Assembly: GCA_964574705.1 (NCBI GenBank) | Contig: CAZNOO010000011.1 | Coordinates: 1-57,387 of the forward strand | Direction of reading: 5' to 3' | Length of the DNA: 57,387 nt | Source: JAHIVB01 sp964574705 | Lineage (GTDB): Bacteria > Bacillota_I > Bacilli_A > Izemoplasmatales > Hujiaoplasmataceae | Shown: positions 1 through 8,134 of the stretch, in pieces | Numbering within the stretch: the first letter of the stretch is position 1 | Layout: each line of letters begins with the position of its first letter | Program-made: the position numbers and the translations under genes | The notes under the pieces: generated by a model | Seen by the model: only the letters and a program-made list of their open reading frames with translations | Told to the model about the DNA's origin: nothing | Databases searched by the model: none

Positions 1-54
1 TTCATTCTTGACAAATTCATCGTAAAAGCCAATATCGACAATTTCAAATCTTAA
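1..54 (+). CDS. possible 3' end of a plus-strand gene (partial)
   Basis: Frame 1 is open from the first base to a TAA at 52-54 and encodes 17 residues ending in NFKS. A terminator-like hairpin follows about 30 bases later in the same orientation. That arrangement suits the tail of a gene entering from the left, but 17 codons are too few to identify a product, and chance openness is quite possible. Confidence 0.3.
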   Translation, partial: FILDKFIVKANIDNFKS

Positions 55-80
55 GAAATATTGTTGAACCATAAACCTAA

Positions 81-112
81 AAGGCACTCTGAAGTTTCTG
101 AGTGTCTTTTCA
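81..112 (+). terminator. Rho-independent terminator, plus strand
   Basis: GGCACTC (83-89) pairs with GAGTGTC (100-106) with one G-T pair, followed by TTTT. It would end transcription of whatever enters from the left. Confidence 0.55.
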
Positions 113-150
113 TTTGTTGCCCGCGCACAAAACTGTAATTACTTCGTTTT

Positions 151-210
151 AAAAACAAAAAAAAGGCTGTAAAGCCTAGACGCATTGAAGTCTAAATTCT
201 TTACTGCCTT
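151..210 (-). terminator. terminator of the cysS-nusG operon
   Basis: On the minus strand a long imperfect stem starts at the nusG stop codon. AAGGC-GTAAAG-TAGAC pairs with GTCTA-CTTTAC-GCCTT, and a run of T residues (A-rich on the plus strand, 151-164) follows. It closes the operon right after nusG, so rplK/rplA are not co-transcribed here as they are in many bacteria. Confidence 0.75.
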
Positions 211-752
211 TATAATATTTCAATTTCCGCAAAGTCCATTTCGATGGGTGTTTTTCTGCCGAACATGTCGACGAGAACAACAACTTTGCCTTTTTCATTG
301 TCAATCGTATCGATAGATCCGATTTGACCTGCGAAAGCGCCAGCAGCCAATTTGACTTTTTGACCGGGTTTTGCGTTGAGTTTTTGAACCTGCAATAATC
401 CGCATTGCTTCAAAATAGGATTGATTTCATCTGGCATTAGTGGGATCGGTTTTGTTCCCCCTCCACTACTTCCAAGGAATCCAGTGACTCCGGGAGTGTT
501 ACGGATAACAAACCACGAATCATCAGTTACAATCATTTCTATGAAAACATATCCGGGATACATCTTCACCATTTTTTCTTTGGTGGAGCCGTCAGCTTTC
601 TTTTCGGTTCTTAATTCTTCAGGAATCATCACTTGAAAAATCAAGTGTTCCATTTCCATTGTTTCAATTCTTCGTAGAATATTGTCCTTTACCGAATTCT
701 CTTTACCGGAATAGGTTTGAACGATATACCATAAACGCTTTGTAGTATCCAT
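210..752 (-). CDS. nusG: transcription termination/antitermination protein NusG
   Basis: A 180-residue NusG of standard length. The NGN domain starts with KRLWYIVQTYSGKE and includes the PGYVFIEM segment and the NTPGVTGFLG loop, both hallmarks of the family. A C-terminal KOW domain follows (about 127-180, AKPGQKVKLAAGAFAG...). NusG binds RNA polymerase and links it to Rho or to ribosomal protein uS10. It is the last gene of an operon that runs from cysS, 17 bp after secE, which is the universal secE-nusG pairing. The stop codon is part of the terminator stem. Confidence 0.97.
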   Translation of the reverse strand: MDTTKRLWYIVQTYSGKENSVKDNILRRIETMEMEHLIFQVMIPEELRTEKKADGSTKEKMVKMYPGYVFIEMIVTDDSWFVIRNTPGVTGFLGSSGGGTKPIPLMPDEINPILKQCGLLQVQKLNAKPGQKVKLAAGAFAGQIGSIDTIDNEKGKVVVLVDMFGRKTPIEMDFAEIEIL

Positions 753-769
753 TATTATTCCTTAATGTC

Positions 770-1276
770 TTACAGGCTGTAAAGCCATTTGAATAATGGA
801 TCTAAAGCAAATCCGTAAAGTGTAAAGAGTACCATCAGGAAAACAAAGAATGCAAATACTCTTGAAGTATCGGTACCGAGTTGCTTAGCGGTTGGCCAAG
901 TTACTTTTTTTAACTCATTGAAACTTGGTTTAAGAATTGGCATTAACAAATAGATGATAACGAGTAATCCGATGACGATTAAAACGATACCAACGATGGT
1001 TCTGGCCAAATCGGTTTGGAAGAAGAAATCAATGAATCCGATTCCTGAATTTCCAAGAATGGCTGTCAAATCAACAGATCCAAATTTCCCGATTGTAATA
1101 TAAATTCCGTATAGAATCAAAACTGGAGACAATAATGCGAGCAACCAGTTTTCAACAGTATATTCCTTCTTGAGGATTTCAAGAACTCTCGAATGTTTTT
1201 CTTCCGGCGTAAATTTAGGTTTTTTCTCTACTTTTTCTTTTTTAGCAACTTTTGCCTTTTTTTCAATCTCAGCCAT
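770..1276 (-). CDS. secE: preprotein translocase subunit SecE, N-terminally extended
   Basis: The C-terminal third is a standard SecE: the amphipathic stretch FNELKKVTWPT (119-129) followed by one membrane helix (about 138-160). Bacillus-type SecE proteins are only about 60 residues. This one has 168, with a Lys-rich cytosolic head (1-38) and two further predicted membrane helices (about 44-62 and 92-114). Three helices recall the E. coli topology, but the added part shows no similarity that I recognise. The start has a strong GGAGG just upstream, which lies at the rpmG stop. Position between rpmG and nusG confirms identity. Confidence 0.9.
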   Translation of the reverse strand: MAEIEKKAKVAKKEKVEKKPKFTPEEKHSRVLEILKKEYTVENWLLALLSPVLILYGIYITIGKFGSVDLTAILGNSGIGFIDFFFQTDLARTIVGIVLIVIGLLVIIYLLMPILKPSFNELKKVTWPTAKQLGTDTSRVFAFFVFLMVLFTLYGFALDPLFKWLYSL

Positions 1277-1285
1277 GATAGCCTC

Positions 1286-1432
1286 CTACTTGCTTTCCTT
1301 GTGAAGTGTGTGCTTTTTGCACTTCTTACAATATTTCATTGCCTCAAACCGAACAGTCCGAGTTTTGTCTTTTTTGATTTCATAATTTCTTGATAGGCAT
1401 TCTTGGCATATCAATATTCCTTTTTCATTCAT
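1286..1432 (-). CDS. rpmG: 50S ribosomal protein L33 (bL33)
   Basis: A 48-residue protein beginning MNEKGILICQEC and ending HTLHKESK. It has a zinc-ribbon arrangement (CQEC near residues 9-12 and CKKC near 35-38), an RNYE segment and the C-terminal KYC..C..HT pattern of L33. It sits 9 bp upstream of secE, as in Bacillus (rpmG-secE-nusG). The first Met (1432) gives normal L33 length. A second in-frame-looking Met further in would remove part of the N-terminal strand. Confidence 0.92.
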   Translation of the reverse strand: MNEKGILICQECLSRNYEIKKDKTRTVRFEAMKYCKKCKKHTLHKESK

Positions 1433-1493
1433 ATTATCAACTCACTTGCTTTATTAAATGTATCAAAAAATGCACTATTTGTCAAGAAAATCA

Positions 1494-2033
1494 TTACGCT
1501 AAATGCATTTTTAGTTTAGCCCTGATTCTATCGATTGCATTATATACTTTTTTTGTATCACAGTTTAAAAGATTTGCGGTCTCTTCAATTCCAAGTTCGT
1601 TAAAAAATTTTTGTTCAAATACAGCTTTTTCAAACGAGGAAAGTAATAAAACAAAATCATCGAAATCTTGCTTTGAGAAATACAGTTTGGGTTGTTCGTG
1701 AATCTCATGTTCAACGAGCATCGGAGACTTCTCGGATAAAAACTTAAAGTATCTTCTTCTCGACCTCACGATCGAAATGAAACGGTTCTCCAAATTCATT
1801 TCAAAATACCTTGTGAAAGACTTGTTATATATGGGTTTAAACCTTTGGATAGAACGAACCAAGACAATCAATCCTTCTTGGTATGAATCATCGTATTCAT
1901 ATCCCAGGTTGAACTTTGAGATTTTTTTCGCAATAAACAATTTATATTTCTCTTCCATCAGATTGAGCGCTTCTTCATTGCCCTCCTGAATCAAAGAGAT
2001 AATTTCATTGTCGTTGTACTTGCGAAAATCCAA
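1494..2033 (-). CDS. sigma-70 family factor, SigH-like position
   Basis: A 179-residue protein with a region 2-like N-terminus (NDNEIISLIQEGNEEALNLM; then YEYDDSYQEGLIVLVRSIQRF, the DL.QEG-type core-binding segment). The C-terminal helix-turn-helix (about 148-176, IEETANLLNCDTKKVYNAI) is region 4-like. It occupies the place that sigH has in Bacillus between rlmB/yacP and rpmG, and lies 3 bp from rlmB. The sequence is divergent from true SigH, and no sporulation genes are visible here. A stress or competence-type alternative sigma factor is a fair guess, and its regulon is unknown. Confidence 0.8.
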   Translation of the reverse strand: MDFRKYNDNEIISLIQEGNEEALNLMEEKYKLFIAKKISKFNLGYEYDDSYQEGLIVLVRSIQRFKPIYNKSFTRYFEMNLENRFISIVRSRRRYFKFLSEKSPMLVEHEIHEQPKLYFSKQDFDDFVLLLSSFEKAVFEQKFFNELGIEETANLLNCDTKKVYNAIDRIRAKLKMHLA

Positions 2034-2036
2034 AGA

Positions 2037-2753
2037 TTACCCCTGCTTTCTTCTTAAAATATCAAAGATGAGGATGCCTGCACTGACAGAAGCGTTTAGA
2101 CTGTTCATTTGACCAACCATTGGAATCTTGACGTTTAAGTCAGCGTGTTCCTTTATAAGCCTTCTGATTCCAAATCCTTCGGATCCAATAATTAATACGA
2201 GTGGACGGTCAATGAAGATTTTTTGATAGGTTTCTTCAGCTTGAATATCTGTTCCTACAATCCAAAATCCTTCTTTCTTCAACTTTTCAATTGTCGTGGT
2301 CAAGTTCGTTACTTCAACGACTTTGACATGCTCAATTGCCCCTGCACTCGTTTTTGCGACGGTGGCCGTTAATTTTGCACTCCTGTTTTTCGGAATGATA
2401 ATAGCTTCCACGCCACCCGCTTCGGCAGTTCGAATAATCGCTCCTAGATTATGAGGATCTTCAATTTCATCAAGCATAAGTAAAAACGGGTTCTTGGAAA
2501 TGTCAAGAACGGGAATCAATTCTTCCAAAGTATATGTCTTGTAATCTTCGATTTCAAGAACAATTCCTTGAGCAGTATTTGGAAAAAGTCTTCCAAAGTC
2601 CGATTTGGACAAGTATTCAACAGGAATATTTCTTTGCCTTAACAAAGGCAACGTTTCATGATGAAATCCTTCAACCAAAATGGCTTTGAATATCTTCTTT
2701 TCTGACTTGCAAACTTCTAATGCCGGGTTCTTCCCGTAGATTTGTATACTCAT
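2037..2753 (-). CDS. rlmB: 23S rRNA (guanosine-2'-O-)-methyltransferase, TrmH/RlmB family
   Basis: A 238-residue SPOUT methyltransferase. The N-terminal substrate-binding domain starts IYGKNPALEVCKS. The catalytic domain has LDEIEDPHNLGAIIRTAEAGGVEAIIIP and the trefoil-knot motifs LIIGSEGFGIRRL and NSLNASVSAGILIFDILR. The family 2'-O-methylates G2251 in the peptidyl-transferase loop of 23S rRNA (E. coli numbering), using S-adenosylmethionine. Gene order cysS-mrnC-rlmB is that of Bacillus. Start at 2753 is preceded by GGTGATGAC. Confidence 0.93.
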   Translation of the reverse strand: MSIQIYGKNPALEVCKSEKKIFKAILVEGFHHETLPLLRQRNIPVEYLSKSDFGRLFPNTAQGIVLEIEDYKTYTLEELIPVLDISKNPFLLMLDEIEDPHNLGAIIRTAEAGGVEAIIIPKNRSAKLTATVAKTSAGAIEHVKVVEVTNLTTTIEKLKKEGFWIVGTDIQAEETYQKIFIDRPLVLIIGSEGFGIRRLIKEHADLNVKIPMVGQMNSLNASVSAGILIFDILRRKQG

Positions 2754-2768
2754 GTCATCACCACTTCT

Positions 2769-2777
2769 ATTATATCA
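2769..2777 (-). promoter_or_regulatory. possible internal promoter before rlmB
   Basis: The minus strand has TGATATAAT, an extended -10 (TGnTATAAT), about 16-20 bases upstream of the rlmB start. No good -35 is visible. It could give the rlmB-to-nusG segment its own transcription start. Confidence 0.35.
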
Positions 2778-2829
2778 CATTATTTGTGTTTTCTTTTTGA
2801 GAAATATGGGCTATTTGAAAGAAAAGAAC

Positions 2830-3219
2830 TCAAGAATTATCCTGGAGTTCTTCAATGATTTCAATGCTTTTTTGAATCAATTCGTTCAATCGTTCAACTT
2901 GACCATCAAGATAGAGATGTCCGATTAAACATTCAAAGCCGGTTGCGGCTCTGTAAATTGTTAATTCTGCATTTTTCGGTTTATGAGTCGAATTCGCGTT
3001 TCGTCCTCTTTTAAATGTATCTGTTTCGGATTCGGAGAGTTCTGATTCCAATAATTTTTGAATTATCTTTGCTTGACCGGTGGCTGAAGTAAACTTGATT
3101 GCATATTGATGCAATTCATTGACCTTAGTGTATCCTTTTTGAATCAAGTAGTCTCTGATAGCAAATTCATAATACGCATCACCGAGATAGGCGAGTGTTA
3201 GTCCGCTTTGTTGAATCAT
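2830..3219 (-). CDS. mrnC: mini-ribonuclease III (23S rRNA maturation)
   Basis: A 129-residue RNase III-like endonuclease lacking a dsRNA-binding domain. The signature is LAYLGDAYYEFAIRDYL near the N-terminus, with acidic metal ligands; later NAELTIYRAATGFECLIGHLYL contains the second acidic helix. In Bacillus subtilis the enzyme trims the 23S rRNA precursor. Its ATG overlaps the cysS TGA, so the two are translationally coupled. It is separated from rlmB by 76 bp. Confidence 0.93.
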   Translation of the reverse strand: MIQQSGLTLAYLGDAYYEFAIRDYLIQKGYTKVNELHQYAIKFTSATGQAKIIQKLLESELSESETDTFKRGRNANSTHKPKNAELTIYRAATGFECLIGHLYLDGQVERLNELIQKSIEIIEELQDNS

Positions 3220-4553
3220 AAAATTCCTTTTTCCTGCAGCAGGTACCGATATTCATCTGCTTTTTGATAATCCTTGTCCACTCTTGCTTTTTCCCAGAGA
3301 TGGAACAAGTTTTTATCTTCTCGAGTCAAAGGCGTGTATTTCAATTCGATTCCGAGGATTCCCATCATGTAATTAGCAAGCTCCAAAGATTGTTTCAAAA
3401 CAGAATTGTCTGTCTTTTGACGGAGAAACAAGTTGATTTGCTTGATTAAAGCCTGAAGTTCAGTAATGGCGTTTGGCGTATTGAAATCAAGGTTCATTGC
3501 ATCATCAAATCTTGATTTTAATCCGAGTAATTCTTCATTTGATATTTCAAGATTTTCCAACGAATCAGAGAGATCTAGTTTTCGGTTCAATGCGTATACC
3601 GTGTTGTTCATCTTCTCTAATTCTTTTTCATAGGTTTCTAGATGCTCATAGCTGAAATTGAGCGGTGAACGATAATGAGTCGCAAGCAAATAAAGCCGAA
3701 ATGAAAGTGGATTTCCAGGTAGGTCCTTCACCCAAATCACATTTCCAGCACTTTTGCTCATTTTGCTATCAGTATCCATACTCAGCCTGCCATTGTGCAT
3801 CCAGTAGTGAGCTAAAGGATGCTTGTGGGTTGCGAGTGATTGAGCAATTTCATTTTCATGATGTGGAAAAACAAGGTCAGATCCGCCGCCATGAATATCG
3901 ATTTCTTCATGAAACAGGTGATCAATCATGACGCAGCATTCTGTATGCCACCCAGGGCGGCCTTTTGAATAGGTGCTATCCCATGAAATGCCTTCTTCGG
4001 TAGATTTCCATAAAGTGAAATCTAATGGGCTTTCTTTTTTTAAGTTGATTTCAACTCTCGATCCACTGATCAAGTCGTCTAACTTTCGGTTGGATAGTTT
4101 TCCGTACTCATCAATTTTGGACACACGGAAATAGACGTCTCCATCAACCACATATGCAAACCCTGTTTTTACAAGGTTATCGATATAAGAAATAATCCCT
4201 TCCATATATTCAGTCACTCGAGGTTGAATATAATCGGTCTTACAACCTAAACTTTTTAAGTCAGTTAAAAAAGCATTGATGAAAAAACTGCTGACCTCCA
4301 GCTCTGTTTTATGTTCTTCAATGGCTTTATGAATGATTTTATCATCAACGTCGGTAAAATTTGAGGCAAATTTCACTGCGTAACCCAAAGATTCAAAGTA
4401 TCTTCTGAAGGTATCGAACACCACTACCGGACGCGCATTTCCGATATGAATATAGTTATATACCGTCGGTCCGCAGACATACATTGAAACCTGATTTTTA
4501 TGGATTGGAACAAATTCTTCCAAAGAAGATGAATAGGTATTATATATTTTCAT
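3216..4553 (-). CDS. cysS: cysteinyl-tRNA synthetase
   Basis: A class I aminoacyl-tRNA synthetase of 445 residues. It carries the HIGN motif (YNYIHIGNARPVVVFD), zinc ligands around YVCGPTVY and WHTECCVM, HGGGSDLVFPHHENEIAQS, and KMSKSAGN. It attaches cysteine to tRNA-Cys. I chose the ATG at 4553, which an AAGGGTGA ribosome site precedes by the usual distance; a GTG three codons upstream is possible. It heads the operon running to nusG. Confidence 0.97.
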   Translation of the reverse strand: MKIYNTYSSSLEEFVPIHKNQVSMYVCGPTVYNYIHIGNARPVVVFDTFRRYFESLGYAVKFASNFTDVDDKIIHKAIEEHKTELEVSSFFINAFLTDLKSLGCKTDYIQPRVTEYMEGIISYIDNLVKTGFAYVVDGDVYFRVSKIDEYGKLSNRKLDDLISGSRVEINLKKESPLDFTLWKSTEEGISWDSTYSKGRPGWHTECCVMIDHLFHEEIDIHGGGSDLVFPHHENEIAQSLATHKHPLAHYWMHNGRLSMDTDSKMSKSAGNVIWVKDLPGNPLSFRLYLLATHYRSPLNFSYEHLETYEKELEKMNNTVYALNRKLDLSDSLENLEISNEELLGLKSRFDDAMNLDFNTPNAITELQALIKQINLFLRQKTDNSVLKQSLELANYMMGILGIELKYTPLTREDKNLFHLWEKARVDKDYQKADEYRYLLQEKGIL

Positions 4554-4578
4554 GGCATTCACCCTTTCTCTCTCTCAT

Positions 4579-4607
4579 ATTATATGAGAAACAGGTTCTT
4601 TTTACAA
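4579..4607 (-). promoter_or_regulatory. promoter of the cysS-nusG operon
   Basis: The minus strand has TTGTAA (-35, 4602-4607) and TATAAT (-10, 4579-4584) with a 17-bp spacer. The start of transcription would lie about 20 bases before the cysS ATG. Confidence 0.7.
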
Positions 4608-4650
4608 GAAGATTCCAAGAAGGAATCATCCCTACATTTCAACCAATATG

Positions 4651-4681
4651 TAAAAAAAGAACACTCAAAGTGTTCTTTTCC
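4651..4681 (-). terminator. terminator after the cold-shock gene
   Basis: GAACACT and AGTGTTC form a tight stem with a CAA loop. On the minus strand it is followed by a T run. It separates csp from the cysS promoter. Confidence 0.75.
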
Positions 4682-4705
4682 CGGCTAACTTACAGTTTTT
4701 ATCAA

Positions 4706-4903
4706 TTATAATTTTTCGATATTTGCAGCTTGAGGTCCTCTTGCTCCGTCAACTACGTCAAAGCTTACTGCTTGACCGTTTTCTAAAGCTTTGTACCCGT
4801 CGCCTTTGATTGCTGAATAATGTGCGAAAATATCTTTGCCATTTTCATCAGTGATAAATCCATAACCTTTTTCTGCGTTAAACCATTTAACTGTTCCGTT
4901 CAT
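4706..4903 (-). CDS. csp: cold-shock protein (CspA family)
   Basis: A 65-residue single OB-fold protein with both nucleic-acid-binding motifs: KWFNAEKGYGFI (RNP1) and DIFAHYSAI (RNP2). It binds single-stranded RNA/DNA and acts as an RNA chaperone. It is monocistronic, with a clear promoter and terminator. AAGGAG precedes the ATG. Confidence 0.96.
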   Translation of the reverse strand: MNGTVKWFNAEKGYGFITDENGKDIFAHYSAIKGDGYKALENGQAVSFDVVDGARGPQAANIEKL

Positions 4904-4938
4904 TTGTTTCTCCTTAAAATGTTTTTGATGCTAGTGAC

Positions 4939-4967
4939 ATTATACAATGCAAAACGATAAATTGCAA
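4939..4967 (-). promoter_or_regulatory. promoter of the cold-shock gene
   Basis: TTGCAA (4962-4967) and TATAAT (4939-4944) on the minus strand, spaced by 17 bp. The leader is only about 25-30 bases, much shorter than the thermosensing leader of E. coli cspA. Confidence 0.75.
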
Positions 4968-4999
4968 GTAAATTTTACGCAAAGGTGCAGAGAATCTAT

Positions 5000-6262
5000 T
5001 TATTTGAGCATTTCTTCGCTTTCATCTGAATCATCTTGAAAGTCAACTTCTTTGATTGTTTCAAACTTGGAAGTGATTTTGTCTACTCGATTGTTTACTG
5101 TATCGCTTTGTTTTGTAAGGCCTTGAATATTAGAATTTAGTTTCTTCCATTCCTGATCAAAGAGACGGAAATCTTTCTGAAGAAGAGAAATTTGCCTTCT
5201 AATTTCTTTTGAATTTTTCGAGATTTCATAGTCCTTAATCAATGCATTGAAACTCGAAAATAAAGGAATGATTGTAGATGGTGATACAATTGTCACATGT
5301 TTTTCTCTTGCGTATTCAATCACATTCAAAAGTTTGGAGTGAATAAGTGCCAGAATTCCATCACTCGGCACAAACATCAATGCAAAGGGTGCAGTTTTTC
5401 CAGGAATAATATATTTGGATGAAATATCAGTGATGTGTTTCTTGACTTCCATTCCGAAGGAAGAAACCAACTTCGACTCATCGTCTTTTGACAGTTCGTT
5501 ATTATCTAGCAATTTCGAATAAGAAGAAAACGGAAATTTCGAATCGATTGCAAGCATCCCGTTGGGCTCTGGCATATAGACAACTGCGTCTGCTCTCACG
5601 GATTCTTGCTTACCGACCGGTTCCTTAATGGTTACTTGGGTGCGATACAATTTTGGATTGTCTCCAAACACGCTGTTTAAAATTTGAGTTAGTTGATATT
5701 CGCCAAAAGATCCTCTGGCTTGATTGTTACTCAAGATATTTTGAAGTCCTATCATTTCAGTGGATAGACTTTCAATTTTCTTTTGAGCTTCATCGATTAC
5801 TTTAACTCTTTCTGCAATTTGAACAAAGGTTTGGTTTGTATCGCTAAATCCTTTGGAAAGACGATCTTCAACTTTTTGGTTGATTTGCATCATTTTTTCA
5901 TTGATTTCCAATGTTAACCCTTTGAAATCTATGGTTAATTGCTCATTGATCTTCGTTTGGAACTCACCAAGGGCATTGTTGACATTAATTCTGAATTCTG
6001 TAATGTTATCTCCTGATTTCGATGAAGATTCCATTAGTTGTTTATTGACTCCGTTGTTAAATTCAATCATTGACTCAAAAAGCGATTTTGTCATCGCTGT
6101 TTTGATTTCTTCGACTTCTCTGCGAAGCGAATCCTCAAGCCCCTCAAAATGGTCTTCCAAATGAATGGATCCGTGTTTTTTGAAGTAGACCAAGATAATG
6201 AATGTTAAACTCACTGTCAATAAGATAACGCTGATAATTCCTAATATTTCTGGTAATGTCAT
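5000..6262 (-). CDS. rmuC: RmuC family DNA recombination protein
   Basis: A 420-residue protein with one N-terminal membrane helix (about 5-28), a long coiled-coil region (about 40-185), and a nuclease-like RmuC core. The core contains RGSFGEYQLTQIL, VRADAVVYMPEP, AIDSKFPFSSY and APFALMFVPSDG. RmuC proteins restrict recombination between inverted repeats; the catalytic fold is PD-(D/E)xK-like. It lies 14 bp downstream of the cardiolipin synthase gene and is probably co-transcribed with it. Confidence 0.9.
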   Translation of the reverse strand: MTLPEILGIISVILLTVSLTFIILVYFKKHGSIHLEDHFEGLEDSLRREVEEIKTAMTKSLFESMIEFNNGVNKQLMESSSKSGDNITEFRINVNNALGEFQTKINEQLTIDFKGLTLEINEKMMQINQKVEDRLSKGFSDTNQTFVQIAERVKVIDEAQKKIESLSTEMIGLQNILSNNQARGSFGEYQLTQILNSVFGDNPKLYRTQVTIKEPVGKQESVRADAVVYMPEPNGMLAIDSKFPFSSYSKLLDNNELSKDDESKLVSSFGMEVKKHITDISSKYIIPGKTAPFALMFVPSDGILALIHSKLLNVIEYAREKHVTIVSPSTIIPLFSSFNALIKDYEISKNSKEIRRQISLLQKDFRLFDQEWKKLNSNIQGLTKQSDTVNNRVDKITSKFETIKEVDFQDDSDESEEMLK

Positions 6263-6276
6263 AATGTACTACCTTT

Positions 6277-7797
6277 CTAGAAAATAGGGCTGAATAAATT
6301 GAAAAGTCCTTGAACGATTCTTTTTAACAATCCTTGTTTCTTCCATTTTTCAAGTATGATTTCGTCTGATTTGGTTAAGTCGTCTTCAAACGAATGAACC
6401 AATTTGCGAATGGCTTCATTTTGAAATACTCCCGTAACCTCAAAATTGAGGTGGAAGCTTCTTGGGTCAAAATTGACGCTTCCTACACTACCGATTTCGT
6501 CATCGATAATCAACACCTTCGAATGGACAAAATGTTTTCGGTATTCATAAATTCTAACACCCATGGATAAGAGTTGTTCATAGTACGACTGGGTTGCAAA
6601 TCCCACCATGACATAATCATGCAAGCCGGGAACAAGCAAATTCACTTCCACTCCGCTCTTCAATGCGATTTTTAATGCACTCATCACTTCGGGTTCAATG
6701 ATTAAATAAGGTGTGACAATCTTGATTGATTTTTTCGCTCGAAACATCATCTTAATATACACATCTCGAATTAACCCATTTTCAAAATCAGGACCGGACT
6801 CGATTACCGCAAACATTCCTGGGAAATGTTCATTCGACTTATCCATTTTGTAATCCAAAACTTCATTGCTGATATAATACCAGTCTTTAATGAATACGTT
6901 TTGAATCGATGTGACTCCGTTTCCTTTAATTAATATATGAGTATCTCTCCAAAATCCAAATTTTGGAGATTCATGGTTATATTCATCCCCAAGATTCATT
7001 CCGCCCATGAATCCAATATGTCCATCAATCACGGTCGCTTTTCTATGGTTTCTGAAATTGAGGTTACTGTTGAATATCGATAAGGTTTGAGGATCAAAAG
7101 CCAAAGTCTTGACACCGGCCTCTCTCAAAGAATTCATATACTTCTTGTCAAGGTGCTTATTGCTTCCAAAATGGTCATAAATAAGTTTAACTTCCAGACC
7201 TTCTTTTGCTTTTTCTTTTAATATATCTAGAATTTTGCGACCGATTTTATCGTTTTTGACAATATAGAATTCCATTAGAATATATTCTTTTGCCTTTTTC
7301 AATTCCTTAGCAAGAAACGGGAAAAATTCATCCCCGTTATTTAAAACTTCAACATAAGTGTCATCTTCATAGACACTTCGTCCAGAGGTTTCATGGATAT
7401 ATTTGAATATTTCTCCATAAGGATGGTCTTCATACTTCGGAAAGGTATTTTCTTCAAAACCCAAGAATGCCTTTGAAGCAATCAATGGTCTTGTCTTATA
7501 GAATTTTCTTGTCGCAAAGTCTCTAGCAAAGATCATATAAAGCAAGATGCCCAATAGCGGGTTCATTAAGATAATGATAATCCAATAACTTTTATTGTAA
7601 GCATAGGTTTGTTTGAGAACGATTCGACCTGCAATAATCAAGGCGATGAACCAAAGTATTGCTTCAACAATATAGAGAATTATCCCCTTGGGAAAAACTT
7701 GATTCAAGGAGGATACATAGATATATTGAAGAAGAGAAATTGTATATACAAAAGTGGCCAAAATGAATAGTCCAACCAAAATAAATATTCGCTTCAT
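6277..7797 (-). CDS. cls: cardiolipin synthase (phospholipase D family)
   Basis: A 506-residue membrane enzyme. Two N-terminal membrane helices (about 5-27 and 37-58, plus a PLDc_N-type stretch ending in MIFARDF) are followed by two HKD domains: HRKATVIDGHIGFMGG and HSKVLIIDDEIGSVGS. It joins two phosphatidylglycerol molecules into cardiolipin at the membrane. Length and order of elements match bacterial ClsA-type enzymes. First gene of a likely cls-rmuC pair. Confidence 0.92.
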   Translation of the reverse strand: MKRIFILVGLFILATFVYTISLLQYIYVSSLNQVFPKGIILYIVEAILWFIALIIAGRIVLKQTYAYNKSYWIIIILMNPLLGILLYMIFARDFATRKFYKTRPLIASKAFLGFEENTFPKYEDHPYGEIFKYIHETSGRSVYEDDTYVEVLNNGDEFFPFLAKELKKAKEYILMEFYIVKNDKIGRKILDILKEKAKEGLEVKLIYDHFGSNKHLDKKYMNSLREAGVKTLAFDPQTLSIFNSNLNFRNHRKATVIDGHIGFMGGMNLGDEYNHESPKFGFWRDTHILIKGNGVTSIQNVFIKDWYYISNEVLDYKMDKSNEHFPGMFAVIESGPDFENGLIRDVYIKMMFRAKKSIKIVTPYLIIEPEVMSALKIALKSGVEVNLLVPGLHDYVMVGFATQSYYEQLLSMGVRIYEYRKHFVHSKVLIIDDEIGSVGSVNFDPRSFHLNFEVTGVFQNEAIRKLVHSFEDDLTKSDEIILEKWKKQGLLKRIVQGLFNLFSPIF

Positions 7798-7854
7798 GTT
7801 ATCCCTCCTCTATCTTCTATTTTACCATAATATGACGAGTTATTTGAAGGAATG

Positions 7855-7884
7855 AAAAAGAAAATGCCCTCTGCATTTTCTTTG
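7855..7884 (-). terminator. terminator after the 36-residue membrane peptide
   Basis: GAAAATGC and GCATTTTC form the stem, with loop AGAGG on the minus strand, followed by TTTTTC. It lies 24 bases after the stop codon of the small gene at 7908-8018. Confidence 0.6.
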
Positions 7885-7907
7885 TCAAAACATTTGAACC
7901 ATTCAGA

Positions 7908-8018
7908 TTAAAATAACCGTTTTATAAGTCGAATAAAAGTAAATAGCCCAAATCCTGCCAACGAGAAATAGATGATTCCTAGATCGGCTATATTTCCACA
8001 TGAAGTGCAACTTGACAT
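7908..8018 (-). CDS. 36-residue membrane peptide with an N-terminal CxxC
   Basis: A short frame with its own AAAGGAG ribosome site 10 bases before the ATG and a terminator just after the TAA. The peptide starts MSSCTSCGNIADLG, continues with one hydrophobic helix (about 14-29) and ends in a basic tail RLIKRLF. The orientation is therefore probably short N-terminus outside, basic C-terminus inside. A CTSCG next to a membrane helix could bind metal or form a disulfide. I do not recognise a family. The rest of the 7798-8134 gap shows only the flanking terminators. Confidence 0.6.
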   Translation of the reverse strand: MSSCTSCGNIADLGIIYFSLAGFGLFTFIRLIKRLF

Positions 8019-8100
8019 TTGAATGATTCTCCTTTCATGACTCGAATTTATAATTCATTTTATCAAGCATAAATAAACAAATCAATACTTCTAATGATAT

Positions 8101-8132
8101 TTATTAAAAAAGGGCGAATCATTCGCCCTTAG
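8101..8132 (-). terminator. terminator of the ABC exporter operon
   Basis: Perfect stem GGGCGAAT/ATTCGCCC followed on the minus strand by a T-rich tract. It begins 3 bases after the stop codon of the second exporter gene. Confidence 0.8.
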
Positions 8133-8134
8133 TT

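Noticed and set aside
770..1276. Long SecE as a frameshift or gene-call artefact
   Set aside because: The start has a strong ribosome site, the frame is open, and the added part has well-formed membrane helices.
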